64,000 nt of DNA from Rhodoferax sp. WC2427 (GCF_040822085.1 NZ_CP162006.1:682001-746000); one strand, 5' to 3'; counted from the first letter of the stretch, positions 9,438-19,938 are shown. Made by a program: numbers and translations. Notes: generated by a model not told the origin, from the sequence alone.

Positions 9438-10304
9438 ATGCTGTCCCAAGGATTGATTGTGTTCATGCGCCTGCTGGCGCGCCTGCCGCTGGCCTGGGTG
9501 CGCGGCGTGGGCTGGGTCCTGGGGATGGTGTTGTACGGCCTGTTGGGTAGCCGGCGGGCCATCGCCAGCACCAATCTCAAGCTATGCTTTCCAGAGCAGT
9601 CCGCGCAGGAGCGGCGCGCGCTGGTGCGGCAAATCTTTGTGTATTTCACCCAGGCCTGGCTGGACCGAGGCTGGCTGTGGCACGGCGCGCCCGAGCGCAC
9701 CCTGCAGCGGCTCAAAATTGTGGGCGACGTGGCGCAACTCAGCGGCGATACCCCCACGGTGCTGTTTGTGCCGCACTTTGTGGGGCTGGACGCGGGGGCT
9801 ACCGCCTTGTCGCAGCAGATCCCGCGCGACTTCAACACCATCTTCACCCCGCAAAGCAATCAGGTGATGGACGCCTGGATCGCCCAGGGCCGCCGGCGCT
9901 TTGGCAATGCCCGCCTGTTCGACCGCCGCCAGGGCGTGAAGGAAATCGTCGCCTCGCTGCGCCAGGGCCAGCCGCTGTACCTGCTGCCCGACATGGACTT
10001 TGGCGCCAAAGACGCTTTTTTTGTGCTGTTTTACGGCGTGCCCGCCGCCACCGTGCCGTCGCTGTCGCGCTTCGCCCGCCTGGGCCGCGCCAAGGTGGTG
10101 CCGGTGCTGACCCGCATGACCGACTGGGGCTACGAGGTCGAGGTGCTGCCCGCCTGGGAAGACTTTCCCAGCAATGATGCCGAAGCCGACACCGCCTTGA
10201 TGAACCGCCGCCTGCAAGACTACATCGCCACCATGCCCGCGCAGTACTTCTGGGTCCACAAACGCTTCAAAACCCGGCCACCGGGTGCGCCCGAAGTGTA
10301 CTGA
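9438..10304 (+). CDS. second lipid A acyltransferase (LpxL/LpxM family)
   Basis: Paralogue of the preceding gene, 288 residues, with an N-terminal hydrophobic stretch and the family catalytic motif as HX4D: HFVGLD, His113 to Asp118. Later motifs include LYLLPDMDFGAKDAFFVLF (about 181-199). ATG 9438 is chosen over the in-frame TTG at 9435. Tandem pairs of this family beside metK are common in Burkholderiales. The two enzymes are clearly diverged from each other, so they probably act on different acceptor positions or with different chain lengths rather than being redundant. The gene ends at a palindromic repeat facing engB. Confidence 0.9.
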   Translation: MLSQGLIVFMRLLARLPLAWVRGVGWVLGMVLYGLLGSRRAIASTNLKLCFPEQSAQERRALVRQIFVYFTQAWLDRGWLWHGAPERTLQRLKIVGDVAQLSGDTPTVLFVPHFVGLDAGATALSQQIPRDFNTIFTPQSNQVMDAWIAQGRRRFGNARLFDRRQGVKEIVASLRQGQPLYLLPDMDFGAKDAFFVLFYGVPAATVPSLSRFARLGRAKVVPVLTRMTDWGYEVEVLPAWEDFPSNDAEADTALMNRRLQDYIATMPAQYFWVHKRFKTRPPGAPEVY

Positions 10305-10310
10305 GGTTTA

Positions 10311-10363
10311 CTATTGTTTTAGGAGCTGCTTGCGCTTACGGAATAAGCGCTAGAGGCCTAAAA
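10311..10363. repeat. dispersed palindromic (REP-like) element
   Basis: Left arm GAGCTGCTTGCGCTTA, right arm AATAAGCGCTAGAGGCCT, flanked by TTTTAGG and CCTAAAA, so the whole element folds into a long hairpin. It lies between the convergent acyltransferase and engB genes, only a few bases from either stop, and is placed to terminate transcription in both directions. Confidence 0.8.
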
Positions 10364-10368
10364 CACCC

Positions 10369-11124
10369 TTAATCTTCGTCCAGATTCTCCGGCTCGTCGA
10401 CCACCGGTGCGGCGGGCTTGGGTGCGGGGGTATCCGTGCCTTCGGGGTGGGCCCACTGCCACAGCAGTTGGCTGGCCTCGTCGATGCCCTGCTTCTTTAA
10501 GGCCGAGAACAGTTTGACCTCGCCGCCACCGGCCTGCAGGCGGGCGATCGACAGGGCCTTGGTGGCTTCTTCGCGGTTGAGCTTGTCGGACTTGGTGAGC
10601 AAAATCAGAAACTTCAGGCCTTCGGCCACCCGGGGGCGCACGATGTCGAGCAGGATTTCGTCCAGCTCGGTCAGGCCGTGGCGCGGGTCGCACATCATCA
10701 CGATGCCGACCAGGTTCTCGCGGGTGACCAGGTAGTTGGCCATCACGCGCTGCCAGCGGATCTTGTCGGCCTTGGGCACCGCCGCGTAGCCGTAGCCGGG
10801 CAAATCGGCCAGCACTGCGTCGGTCACGCCTTGTTTGCCCAGGCTGAACAGGTTGATGTTTTGCGTGCGGCCCGGTTTTTTGGAGGCGTAGGCCAGCTGC
10901 TTTTGCTGCGTCAGGGTGTTGATGCAGGTGGATTTGCCCGCGTTGGAGCGGCCCACGAAGGCGATTTCCGGCACGCTCAGCGGCGGCAGATGGTGCAGTT
11001 GCGGCGCGGTGGTCAGGAACTTGGCGGTGTGCATCCAGCCCGCAGCGATGACCGCCGGGCTTTTGGCGGGCGGCAATTTGGGCAAGGGCGCGCCGTCGGC
11101 TGCCGGGGGAGAGGTAGGAATCAT
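10369..11124 (-). CDS. engB: ribosome biogenesis GTP-binding protein EngB/YsxC
   Basis: GTPase needed for large ribosomal subunit assembly in the cytoplasm. G1 is GRSNAGKST (about 58-66), G3 is DLPGYG (about 106-111) and G4 is TKSD. MCDPRHG after G3 is typical of EngB. The ATG at 11124 starts the protein MIPTSPPAADG, while a further in-frame ATG at 11202 would add 26 unconserved residues. At 251 residues it is longer than the usual 195-220, because of a Pro/Ala-rich N-terminal lead and a C-terminal tail rich in Pro and acidic residues ending ENLDED. It is divergent from cytochrome c4, a common arrangement in betaproteobacteria. Confidence 0.93.
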   Translation of the reverse strand: MIPTSPPAADGAPLPKLPPAKSPAVIAAGWMHTAKFLTTAPQLHHLPPLSVPEIAFVGRSNAGKSTCINTLTQQKQLAYASKKPGRTQNINLFSLGKQGVTDAVLADLPGYGYAAVPKADKIRWQRVMANYLVTRENLVGIVMMCDPRHGLTELDEILLDIVRPRVAEGLKFLILLTKSDKLNREEATKALSIARLQAGGGEVKLFSALKKQGIDEASQLLWQWAHPEGTDTPAPKPAAPVVDEPENLDED

Positions 11125-11268
11125 GGGATCTTCGGAGGACAGGGTGCAGGTTCTGCGCCCGTCGTGTTCAAGGGGTTCTCGCAAAGAGAGCCGGGCCTGC
11201 ATTGTAGAATCATCGGCTTGTGCGCCCCAGAATCGCCCTGAAAAGACAAATCAATAGGCCCCCCGAAT

Positions 11269-11907
11269 ATGAAGCTACTTGTCTCCCTGTTGACCGCCGC
11301 CGCGCTGGCGAGCCCTTTTATGTCGGCTTCGGCCAACGAAGAAAAACCTGCAGCGCCTATGGCCGCCAAGCCCGATCTGGTCAAAGGCGAGGCCAGCTTT
11401 ACCGCGGTGTGCGCCGCCTGCCACGGTGCCGACGGCAATTCGGGCATTGCCGCCAACCCCAAGTTGTCGCAGCAGCATCCGCAGTACCTGGTGAAGCAAT
11501 TGCAGGAATTCAAATCCGGCAAGCGCAACAACGCCATCATGAAGGGCTTTGCCACCGCCCTGAGCGACGACGATATGCGCAACATCGCCTACTGGGTCAC
11601 GTCCAAGCCGGTCAAGCCCGGCTTTGCCAAAGACAAAGAGCTGGTGGCGCTGGGTGAACGTATTTACCGCGGCGGCATTGCCGACCGCCAGATCGCCGCT
11701 TGCGCTGGTTGCCATAGCCCCAACGGTGCGGGCATTCCGGCCCAGTACCCGCGCCTGGGTGGCCAGCATGCCGATTACGTGGCCACGCAACTGACCACCT
11801 TCCGCGATGGTGGCCGCAAGAACAGCGCCCAAATGACCATGGTGGCCGCCAAACTGAACGACCGCGAAATCAAGGCGGTAGCCGATTACGTCGCTGGCCT
11901 GCATTGA
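11269..11907 (+). CDS. cytochrome c4 (dihaem c-type cytochrome)
   Basis: Periplasmic electron carrier with two haem c domains, passing electrons from the bc1 complex toward terminal oxidases. A signal peptide (about residues 1-22, cleavage after SASA) is followed by two CxxCH haem sites: Cys48-Ala-Ala-Cys51-His52 and Cys145-Ala-Gly-Cys148-His149. These are about 97 residues apart, as expected for the tandem domains of c4. The length of 212 is normal. A strong terminator follows. The next genes, resB and ccsB, make the machinery that attaches haem to such proteins. Upstream, a TAGAAT box at 11205-11210 could be part of its promoter. Confidence 0.93.
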   Translation: MKLLVSLLTAAALASPFMSASANEEKPAAPMAAKPDLVKGEASFTAVCAACHGADGNSGIAANPKLSQQHPQYLVKQLQEFKSGKRNNAIMKGFATALSDDDMRNIAYWVTSKPVKPGFAKDKELVALGERIYRGGIADRQIAACAGCHSPNGAGIPAQYPRLGGQHADYVATQLTTFRDGGRKNSAQMTMVAAKLNDREIKAVADYVAGLH

Positions 11908-11961
11908 AATGGCACAAGGGCCGGGTTCTTTAGGGAACCAATGGCCCCGTTGAACACCCTT

Positions 11962-12005
11962 AAAAGGGCGGGCCCATCAATGATGGCCCGCCCTTTTTTA
12001 TTTTT
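11962..12005 (+). terminator. intrinsic terminator of cytochrome c4
   Basis: A GC-rich stem AAAAGGGCGGGC pairs with GCCCGCCCTTTT around a 12-nt loop and runs into a T-rich tract. It lies 54 bp after the cytochrome c4 stop and ends 20 bp before resB, so resB presumably needs its own promoter or read-through. Confidence 0.9.
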
Positions 12006-12024
12006 GCCTTGAGCTTTTTTCCCC

Positions 12025-14145
12025 ATGTCTGTTAGCACCCACGGCGTTCGCGTCAAAACCCGCTCCCATGCCCTGCGCGCTGCGGTGGAGCTGTTTTCGT
12101 CGATGCGGTTCTCGATTTCGCTGCTGACGGTGATCTGCATCGCCTCGGTCATCGGCACGGTGCTCAAGCAGCAGGAGCCGCTGGTCAATTACGTCAACCA
12201 GTTCGGGCCGTTCTGGGCCCAGGTGTTTGCCGCAGCCAGCCTGACCACGGTGTACAGCGCCTGGTGGTTCATGCTGATTCTGGCCTTTTTGGTGCTCAGC
12301 ACCTCGCTGTGCATTGCGCGCAGCACGCCCAAGATTTGGGCCGACTTCAAGATCTATAAAGAGAACATCCGCGCCCAAAGCCTCAAAGCCTTTGCCCACC
12401 ATGCCCAGGCCACCCTGGCCGAAGCGCCCGAGGTGGCGGCCCGGCGCATCGGCCAGACCCTGGCCAGCGGTGGCTGGAAGGTCAAGCTGCAGCAGCGGGA
12501 CAATGGCTGGATGGTGGCCGCCAAGGCCGGTGCCGCCAACAAGCTGGGCTATATCGCCGCCCACAGCGCCATCGTGCTGATCTGCCTGGGCGGCCTGTTC
12601 GACGGTGACCTGGTGGTCAAGGCGCAGATGCTGCTCAACGGCAAGTCGGTCTTCAAGGGCGGCGGCTTGATTGCCGACGTGCCGGCCGATTACCGCCTAG
12701 GCCCCAACAACCCCACCTTTCGCGGCAACATTCTGGTGGCCGAGGGCTCGCGCAGCAGCACCGCCATCCTGAACCAGTCCGAGGGCGTGGTGCTGCAAGA
12801 CCTGCCGTTTGCCATCGAATTGAAGAAGTTTGTGGTCGAGTACTACTCCACCGGCATGCCCAAGCTGTTTGCCAGCGACATCGTCATCCACGACAAGGAA
12901 ACCGGCGCCGCCATTCCAGCCCGCGTGGAGGTCAACCACCCGGCCAACTACAAGGGCGTAGAGATCTACCAGTCCAGCTTTGACGACGGTGGCTCCAAGG
13001 TGTCGCTGCGGGCCGTGCCCATGGGGGCGGCCACCAAGCCTTTCGAGATCGAGGGCACCATTGGCGGCACCTCGCAGTTGACCCAGGGGGCTGGTGGCGA
13101 AAAGCTCACGCTGGAGTACACCGCCCTGCGCATCATCAACGTGGAAAACTTTGGGGCCAATGCAGCCGCTTCGGGTGCGGACGTGCGCAAGGTGGACCTG
13201 CGCCATTCCATCGACTCGCGCCTGGGCGCGGCCAACAAGACCCAGACCCAGAAGGTGCTGCGCAATGTCGGCCCCAGCATCACCTACAAGTTGCGCGACG
13301 CCGCGGGCCAGGCCCGCGAGTTCCACAACTACATGCTGCCGGTGGATACCGGCGACGGCGTACCGGTGTACCTGCTGGGCATGCGCGAGAACCCGGCCGA
13401 TACCTTCCGCTACCTGCGCATCCCGGTGGATGCCGAGGGCAGCATCGACAGCTTCACCCGCCTGCGCAGCGCGCTGCTGGACCCGGCGCTGCGCGCCCAG
13501 GCGGTGCAGCGCTATGCCGCCAAGGCGGTAGACCCGTCGCGGCCCGAGCTGGCGCAGCAACTCAACCTGTCCGCCAACCGTGCCCTGGCCCTGTTTGCCG
13601 GAGCAGAACCTGGCGGCAAAAGCGCCAAAGGTGGGCTGCAGGCGATTGCCGACTTCATCGAAGCCAATGTGCCCGAGGCCGAGCGGGAAAAAGCCGGTTC
13701 GGTGCTGGTGCGCATCTTGAACGGCGTGCTGTTCGAGCTGCTGCAAACCGCCCAGACCCAGGCCGGGCTGCCGCCCCTGGAACCCTCGGAAAAGACCCAG
13801 GGCTACATGACCCAGGCCGTACTGGCGCTGAGCGACGTGCAGTTCTACCCCGCGCCCATGGCCTTCGAGCTGACCAACTTCACCCAGGTGCAGGCCAGCG
13901 TATTCCAGGTGGCCCGCGCACCCGGCAAGAAGGTGGTGTATCTTGGCTGTGCGTTCCTGATCCTGGGCGTGTTTGCCATGCTGTACGTGCGCGAACGCCG
14001 CGTCTGGGTCTGGCTCAGCCAGGTAGACGGCGAAGGGCAGGGGCGCACGGAGGCCAGCATGGCCCTGTCCACCAACCGCAAGACGCTGGACGGCGACCAC
14101 GAATTTGACCACCTCAAAAGCAAACTGATTGGGGCGAAAGACTGA
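12025..14145 (+). CDS. resB: cytochrome c biogenesis protein ResB
   Basis: Inner-membrane subunit of the system II (Ccs) haem lyase, which with CcsB/CcsA carries haem across the membrane and attaches it to apocytochromes. The N-terminus FSSMRFSISLLTVICIASV (about 23-41) is the hallmark ResB start and its first helix. Further helices lie near 72-95 and 178-196, then a long periplasmic domain, then a final helix near 640-662. Its 706 residues are normal for betaproteobacteria. It ends 1 bp before ccsB, giving a clear resB-ccsB operon. ATG 12025 is the natural start, although no strong ribosome site is obvious. Confidence 0.92.
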   Translation: MSVSTHGVRVKTRSHALRAAVELFSSMRFSISLLTVICIASVIGTVLKQQEPLVNYVNQFGPFWAQVFAAASLTTVYSAWWFMLILAFLVLSTSLCIARSTPKIWADFKIYKENIRAQSLKAFAHHAQATLAEAPEVAARRIGQTLASGGWKVKLQQRDNGWMVAAKAGAANKLGYIAAHSAIVLICLGGLFDGDLVVKAQMLLNGKSVFKGGGLIADVPADYRLGPNNPTFRGNILVAEGSRSSTAILNQSEGVVLQDLPFAIELKKFVVEYYSTGMPKLFASDIVIHDKETGAAIPARVEVNHPANYKGVEIYQSSFDDGGSKVSLRAVPMGAATKPFEIEGTIGGTSQLTQGAGGEKLTLEYTALRIINVENFGANAAASGADVRKVDLRHSIDSRLGAANKTQTQKVLRNVGPSITYKLRDAAGQAREFHNYMLPVDTGDGVPVYLLGMRENPADTFRYLRIPVDAEGSIDSFTRLRSALLDPALRAQAVQRYAAKAVDPSRPELAQQLNLSANRALALFAGAEPGGKSAKGGLQAIADFIEANVPEAEREKAGSVLVRILNGVLFELLQTAQTQAGLPPLEPSEKTQGYMTQAVLALSDVQFYPAPMAFELTNFTQVQASVFQVARAPGKKVVYLGCAFLILGVFAMLYVRERRVWVWLSQVDGEGQGRTEASMALSTNRKTLDGDHEFDHLKSKLIGAKD

Positions 14146-14146
14146 T

Positions 14147-15496
14147 ATGACGACGACCACCACCTCTTCCCCGGCCACCATCCAGCTCAACGAAGCCTAT
14201 TGGGGCCGCCGCAGCCTTTTCGACTGGCTGTTTGCCGCCCTGGTCGTGGCCGGTGGCCTGTTTGCGTTCAGCCGCTACATGGATTTCATGGACGTGTACG
14301 AAAAGGGCATCTTGCTGGCGGCCATGCCCGCCGCCATCTGGATCGGCTGGTTCTGGCGGCCTTTGCGGGTGCTGATGCTGGGGGTGGCCGCGCTGTCGCT
14401 GCTGGCGATCTGGTCCTACCAGGTGGACGGGCAGGGCAGCCTGCCGCGCTCGGAAACCGTGTTCTGGCTGAAGTACTTTTTGTCCAGCCAGTCGGCCATT
14501 CTGTGGATGAGCGTGCTGTTCTTCATGGCCACCATTTTTTACTGGCTGGGCGTGGCCACCTCGGGCAGCAACAGCGCCAGCATGGAATCCATCGGCAGCC
14601 GCATCACCTGGGCCGCGGTGACCATGGCCCTGGTGGGCACCATGGTGCGCTGGTACGAGAGCTACCTGATCGGCGCCGACGTGGGCCACATCCCGGTGAG
14701 CAACCTGTACGAGGTGTTTGTGCTGTTTTGCTGGCTCACCGCCACCTTCTACCTGTACTTTGAAGCCCAGTACAACACCCGCGCCATGGGCGCGATGGTG
14801 ATGCTGGTGGTCAGCGCTGCGGTGGGCTTTTTGCTTTGGTACACCGTGGTGCGCGAGGCCCATGAGATCCAACCCCTGGTGCCCGCGCTGAAAAGCTGGT
14901 GGATGAAACTGCACGTGCCCGCCAACTTCATTGGCTATGGCACCTTCTCGCTGGCCGCGATGCTGGCCTTTGCCTACCTCATCAAGCAGCAGGCCGCCGA
15001 GACCCGCTGGCACAAGCTCACGCCGCTGTGGCTGCTGGGCGTGGTGCTGTGCTTTATTCCGCTGGTGTTCCGCAAAACCACCGCGGACGCGGGCGGCAGC
15101 TACTGGGCCGGGTACCTGCTGGTGTCGGCCCTGATCATGGGCACCATTTTGTGGGGCCGCCAGCGCATTGCCTCGCGCCTGCCGAGCCTGGAGGTGCTGG
15201 ACGATGTGATGTACAAGTCCATCGCCGTGGGCTTTGCCTTCTTTACCATCGCCACCGTGCTGGGCGCCCTGTGGGCGGCCGAGGCCTGGGGCGGCTACTG
15301 GAGCTGGGACCCCAAGGAAACCTGGGCGCTGATCGTCTGGCTCAACTACGCCGCCTGGCTGCACATGCGCCTGATGAAGGGCCTGCGCGGCACCGTGGCG
15401 GCCTGGTGGGCGCTGGCGGGTCTGGGCGTGACCAGTTTTGCGTTCTTGGGCGTGAATATGTTTTTGAGCGGCCTCCACAGCTACGGAACCTTGTAA
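14147..15496 (+). CDS. ccsB: c-type cytochrome biogenesis protein CcsB (CcsA/ResC)
   Basis: Polytopic inner-membrane partner of ResB in system II cytochrome c synthesis; it handles haem at the WWD domain. The tryptophan-rich motif is plain: [13 protein letters not shown], about residues 381-393, followed by [15 protein letters not shown] with a conserved His. Many hydrophobic helices are visible over the 449 residues. ATG 14147 follows the resB stop by one base. An in-frame GTG at 14129 would overlap resB and add unconserved residues. With cytochrome c4 upstream, the neighbourhood forms a periplasmic electron-transfer module. Confidence 0.93.
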   Translation: MTTTTTSSPATIQLNEAYWGRRSLFDWLFAALVVAGGLFAFSRYMDFMDVYEKGILLAAMPAAIWIGWFWRPLRVLMLGVAALSLLAIWSYQVDGQGSLPRSETVFWLKYFLSSQSAILWMSVLFFMATIFYWLGVATSGSNSASMESIGSRITWAAVTMALVGTMVRWYESYLIGADVGHIPVSNLYEVFVLFCWLTATFYLYFEAQYNTRAMGAMVMLVVSAAVGFLLWYTVVREAHEIQPLVPALKSWWMKLHVPANFIGYGTFSLAAMLAFAYLIKQQAAETRWHKLTPLWLLGVVLCFIPLVFRKTTADAGGSYWAGYLLVSALIMGTILWGRQRIASRLPSLEVLDDVMYKSIAVGFAFFTIATVLGALWAAEAWGGYWSWDPKETWALIVWLNYAAWLHMRLMKGLRGTVAAWWALAGLGVTSFAFLGVNMFLSGLHSYGTL

Positions 15497-15557
15497 GACT
15501 TTTGCGTCTCGCACGACTGACTCTTACGCCATCCCGCGCTACGTTAAGGATTTCACC

Positions 15558-16547
<990 letters not shown>

Positions 16548-16554
16548 GACGGCC

Positions 16555-17208
16555 ATGAAAAAGCTGCTTCTCCACCCCGCTGCCAAGCCGGGTGTGTTCG
16601 TGCTGTGCCTGCTGCCTTTTCTGTGGCTGGCATGGAACACTTTCCAGGCCCAGTTGGGGAATGCCAACACACTGGGGGCCAACCCTGCCGAGCACCTGAT
16701 CCGCGCCACTGGCGACTGGACACTGCGCTTCATCTGCATTGTGCTGGCCGTCACGCCCCTGCGCACCCTCACCAACACGCCCGCACTGGCGCGGTTTCGG
16801 CGCATGCTGGGGCTGTACGTGTACTTCTACGTGGTGCTGCACCTGCTGAGCTACAGCTGGTTCGACATGGGCTTCGACGTGCCGGACATTGCCAAGGACA
16901 TCGCCAAGCGGCCTTTCATCCTGGTGGGTTTCCTGGCCTTTGTGCTGCTCACGCCGCTGGCTGCTACCTCGTTCAACCGCGCCATCAAGGCCCTGGGCGC
17001 CAAGCGCTGGCAAACCCTGCACAAGCTGGTCTACGGCATTGCCGGGCTGGGGCTGTTGCACTTTTTCTGGATGCGGGCAGGCAAGAACAACTTTGCCGAA
17101 GTGGCGGTGTACGCCGCCATCATCGCCGTGCTGCTGGGTTGGCGTGTCGCCCAGTATCTTAAGAAAAAAGGGCTCCAGCGCTTGCCAGATAAGCGTGTGG
17201 TGCTATAA
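16555..17208 (+). CDS. msrQ: protein-methionine-sulfoxide reductase haem-binding subunit MsrQ
   Basis: Inner-membrane b-type cytochrome (formerly YedZ) that takes electrons from the quinone pool or a flavin reductase and passes them to MsrP. Its 217 residues are mostly hydrophobic helices of the ferric reductase-like fold. Candidate haem ligands are the histidines in YVVLHLLSYSWFD (about 100), WQTLHKLVYG (about 150) and LLHFFWMRAG (about 164). It begins 7 bp after msrP. The gene ends only 3 bp from the convergent PLP-enzyme gene, leaving no room for a separate terminator. Confidence 0.93.
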   Translation: MKKLLLHPAAKPGVFVLCLLPFLWLAWNTFQAQLGNANTLGANPAEHLIRATGDWTLRFICIVLAVTPLRTLTNTPALARFRRMLGLYVYFYVVLHLLSYSWFDMGFDVPDIAKDIAKRPFILVGFLAFVLLTPLAATSFNRAIKALGAKRWQTLHKLVYGIAGLGLLHFFWMRAGKNNFAEVAVYAAIIAVLLGWRVAQYLKKKGLQRLPDKRVVL

Positions 17209-17211
17209 AAA

Positions 17212-18474
17212 TCAGAATTCGGTGTGGATGGCGCCGGTGACGCGGCCGTCGTCTTCCACCACCGCCATCCAGCGCCATTTGTCAAACGTGGTGCAGGGGT
17301 GGGAAATGCCCAGCACCACCCGGTCGCCTACCTGGGGCACCACCCCGGCGGGATCAAAGCGCAGGTAGGCGTGCTGGTCGTTCAGTGCGCTGACGTGCCA
17401 GTCGGGCGGCGTTGCTATATTTTTGGTAGCTGCTCGTGCCCCATACATAAGCGGTAGCGGCATTTCCAGGTCATAAGAAATATCGCGGCGGCCACAGGTG
17501 AGCAGGGCCAGGCCGGGCTCGGGTACCGACTGCACCAGCGTCCACACCGACAGGGCGGCGCGCAGGGAGCTGTCCAGCCCTTCGCGCTGCTCCAACATTT
17601 TCAAGTACCGGGCGTAGTTGCCGTGGTCGTGGGTGATGTAGCAGCCCGAGCGCAGCACGCCGGTGAACGGGCGCGACAAGCCCTGGGTGCGCAGCAGCGG
17701 CAGCACCAGGTCAAACACCGCCGAGCCCCCGGCGGACACCAGCAGCTCCTCGCCTTGCCACAGGGCTTCGGCATCCACCGCCCGCACCACCTCGGTGACG
17801 CGGCGCAGCAGGTTGGTGACCTCGCGGGCATCGTGGGCGCTGTCGCAGCGGGCCACGCCGCCCTCGTAGCACTCGATGCCGCCCAGGCGCACCGCCGGGG
17901 AGGCGGCCAACGCCCGGGCCAGCGCCAGGGCCTGCTCGGCAGTGCGGCAGCCGGTACGCTGGCCGGGAATGCCCATTTCCAGCAGCACATCGAAGGGTTC
18001 CGCGGCTTGGCGTTTCTGCGCCCAGTCTTCAATCAGCCCCAGTTGCGCCAGCGAATCCACCAGAAACCAGACCTTGAGGCCGGGCTCCGCGGCCAGCAGC
18101 GCCGCCAGCGCATCAAAGTCGGCATCGCACACCACCTGGTTGCAAATGACGATGCGGCGCGCCCCGGCGGCCACGCCCACCCGGGCCTGGTACACCGTGG
18201 CAAAGCTCAGGCCCCAGGCCCCGGCGGCCAGTTGCTGGGCAAACAGCTCGGGCGACATGGTGGTTTTGCCGTGCGGGGCCAGCACCACGCCCTTGCGCTC
18301 GGCATAGGCCTGCATCCAGGCAATGTTGTGCGCCAGTGCGGACCGGTTCAGTACAGCCAGCGGAAACGCCAGGTCGTTGGCCAGCAGGTTCCAGCCCCGA
18401 CCCGCCAGGTCGCGGGCATCCACCGGCGCGGTGGCCGGGAAGCTCTTCAAGTGCGTGTCAAGGGTGAGAGGCAT
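17212..18474 (-). CDS. D-serine deaminase/D-threonine aldolase-like PLP enzyme (amino acid deaminase)
   Basis: Fold-type III PLP enzyme related to eukaryotic-type D-serine dehydratase and D-threonine aldolase. The PLP lysine is Lys70 in LAPHGKTTMSPEL. The C-terminal metal site His392-x-Cys394 (SHPCTTFDKW) matches the zinc/manganese-binding pair of this group. Its 420 residues are typical. The likely reaction is deamination or aldol cleavage of a D- or beta-hydroxy amino acid, with the substrate not assignable. A segment near residues 336-355, just before the conserved ALNDQHAYL, is encoded by sequence resembling the dispersed palindromic repeat. It lies downstream of lysA on the same strand. 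Confidence 0.82.
   Translation of the reverse strand: MPLTLDTHLKSFPATAPVDARDLAGRGWNLLANDLAFPLAVLNRSALAHNIAWMQAYAERKGVVLAPHGKTTMSPELFAQQLAAGAWGLSFATVYQARVGVAAGARRIVICNQVVCDADFDALAALLAAEPGLKVWFLVDSLAQLGLIEDWAQKRQAAEPFDVLLEMGIPGQRTGCRTAEQALALARALAASPAVRLGGIECYEGGVARCDSAHDAREVTNLLRRVTEVVRAVDAEALWQGEELLVSAGGSAVFDLVLPLLRTQGLSRPFTGVLRSGCYITHDHGNYARYLKMLEQREGLDSSLRAALSVWTLVQSVPEPGLALLTCGRRDISYDLEMPLPLMYGARAATKNIATPPDWHVSALNDQHAYLRFDPAGVVPQVGDRVVLGISHPCTTFDKWRWMAVVEDDGRVTGAIHTEF
17411..17470. repeat. REP-like element embedded in a coding sequence
   Basis: Sequence GGTAGCTGCTCGTGCC followed by CATAAGCGGTAGCGGCATTT, preceded by GCTATATTTTT, matches both arms of the dispersed palindrome. It falls inside the PLP-enzyme gene without breaking the frame, in a stretch that is variable between family members. 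Confidence 0.6.
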
Positions 18475-18500
18475 GAAATACCGGTCTTGTGCTGATGGGA

Positions 18501-18528
18501 TGGCTGTTTTATGCTATCAAAACAATAG
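18501..18528. repeat. half of a REP-like element
   Basis: The segment ATGCTATCAAAACAATAG resembles the outer flank (TTTTGATAGC-type) of the dispersed palindrome without its stem. It lies directly after the lysA stop in the short gap before the PLP-enzyme gene. Confidence 0.35.
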
Positions 18529-18529
18529 T

Positions 18530-19804
18530 CTAGGCGACCAGCTTTTCAAACCGGATCTGGTCGGCAATCGATTCGCGGGTGCGGATGAGGTGGGCCTTGT
18601 CGCCATCCACCAGCACTTCGGCAGCGCGGCCACGGCTGTTGTAGTTGCTGGCCATGCTCATGCAGTAAGCGCCTGCCGACAGGACCGCCAGCAGGTCGCC
18701 GGGCTGCACCGCCAGGTCGCGGTCACGGCCAATCCAGTCGCCGCTTTCGCACACCGGGCCGACCACATCGACCAGCGTGGTGGCATCCGCACGCGGGGCC
18801 AGCGGAGCGATGTGGTGGAAGGCCTGGTACATCGCGGGGCGGGGCAGGTCGTTCATGGCCGCGTCGATGATGGCGAAGTTCTTTTGTTCACCGGGCTTGA
18901 GGTAGAGCACCTCGGTGACGCACACGCCTGCATTGCCCACCAGCGAACGGCCGGGCTCGACCATCAGCTGGCGCTGGCCGTAGCCGCGCGCGTCCAGCTT
19001 GGCCAGCAGCTTGTGCCACAGCGCGTCGGCTGCGGGCGGTGTGTCGTCCTGGTAGTTGATACCCAGGCCGCCGCCAAAGTCGATGTGGTGCAGGGTGATG
19101 CCGGCGGCTTCAATCGCGTCCACCAGGTCCAGCACACGGTCCATCGCGTCCAGGTACGGGGTTTCCTCGGTGATCTGCGAGCCGATGTGGCAGTCGATGC
19201 CGACCACGCGCAGGCCCGGCAGGCTGGCGGCGCGCTGGTAGGTGGCCAGTGTTTCTTCGTGGGCAATGCCAAACTTGTTGCCCTTGAGCCCGGTGGAGAT
19301 GTAGGGGTGGGTCTTGGGGTCGACGTTGGGGTTCACGCGGATGCTGACGGGCGCGCGCAGGCCCATGGACAGGGCGACTTCGTTCAATACCTCCAGTTCG
19401 GCGGTGCTCTCCACGTTGAAGCAGCCGATGGCTACGCCCAGCGCATGGCGCATTTCGGCCCGGGTCTTGCCCACGCCGGAGAAGATCACCTTGGAGGCCA
19501 CCGCACCAGCCGCCAGCACCCGCGCCAGTTCGCCGCTGGAGACGATGTCAAAGCCGCAGCCAGCCTGGGCAAACACCTGCAGCACGCCCAGCGACGAGTT
19601 GGCCTTCATGGCATAGCAGATCTGCGCCTTGCGGCCCGCGAATCCCCGCTGGTAGGCCGCCAGGGCTTCCAGCATGGAGGCTTTGGAGTAGACGAACAGA
19701 GGCGTGCCGTGGGTCTGGGCCAGCGCGGCCAGCGGCTGGCCTTCGATGCACAAGGCATTGTTGTGGTAGGCGATGTGGGGGTGGCCGGGCAGAGGGGATG
19801 TCAT
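18530..19804 (-). CDS. lysA: diaminopimelate decarboxylase
   Basis: PLP enzyme for the last step of lysine synthesis, decarboxylating meso-diaminopimelate. Lys67 in CYAMKANSS binds PLP. HIDFGGGLGINY gives the phosphate loop, EPGRSLVGNAG is the conserved mid-domain motif and CESGDWIGRDR holds the substrate-binding Cys-Glu. The length is 424 residues from ATG 19804. An in-frame ATG at 19873 would add 23 unconserved residues. The gene follows lptM by about 135 bp on the same strand, the widespread lptM-lysA order. Confidence 0.95.
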   Translation of the reverse strand: MTSPLPGHPHIAYHNNALCIEGQPLAALAQTHGTPLFVYSKASMLEALAAYQRGFAGRKAQICYAMKANSSLGVLQVFAQAGCGFDIVSSGELARVLAAGAVASKVIFSGVGKTRAEMRHALGVAIGCFNVESTAELEVLNEVALSMGLRAPVSIRVNPNVDPKTHPYISTGLKGNKFGIAHEETLATYQRAASLPGLRVVGIDCHIGSQITEETPYLDAMDRVLDLVDAIEAAGITLHHIDFGGGLGINYQDDTPPAADALWHKLLAKLDARGYGQRQLMVEPGRSLVGNAGVCVTEVLYLKPGEQKNFAIIDAAMNDLPRPAMYQAFHHIAPLAPRADATTLVDVVGPVCESGDWIGRDRDLAVQPGDLLAVLSAGAYCMSMASNYNSRGRAAEVLVDGDKAHLIRTRESIADQIRFEKLVA

Positions 19805-19938
19805 GGGTGTGGGGGCAAAAAAAGTTTGCGCAATGGTAGTGCGGTGGGCCGCGCCCATCCATAGCAAATGCACGGTGCTTGCTGCGGATGGCCGGGGTTT
19901 TGCAGGGATGGGCCTGCCAACGCCTGCAATTTAAATAA

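Noticed and set aside
14114..15514. Antisense frame over ccsB
   Set aside because: The His/Gln/Gly-rich translation is a shadow of ccsB, which has the WWD haem motif.
18323..19864. Long plus-strand frame opposite lysA
   Set aside because: lysA motifs on the minus strand are complete; the plus-strand translation resembles nothing and is repetitive in Gly, His and Val.
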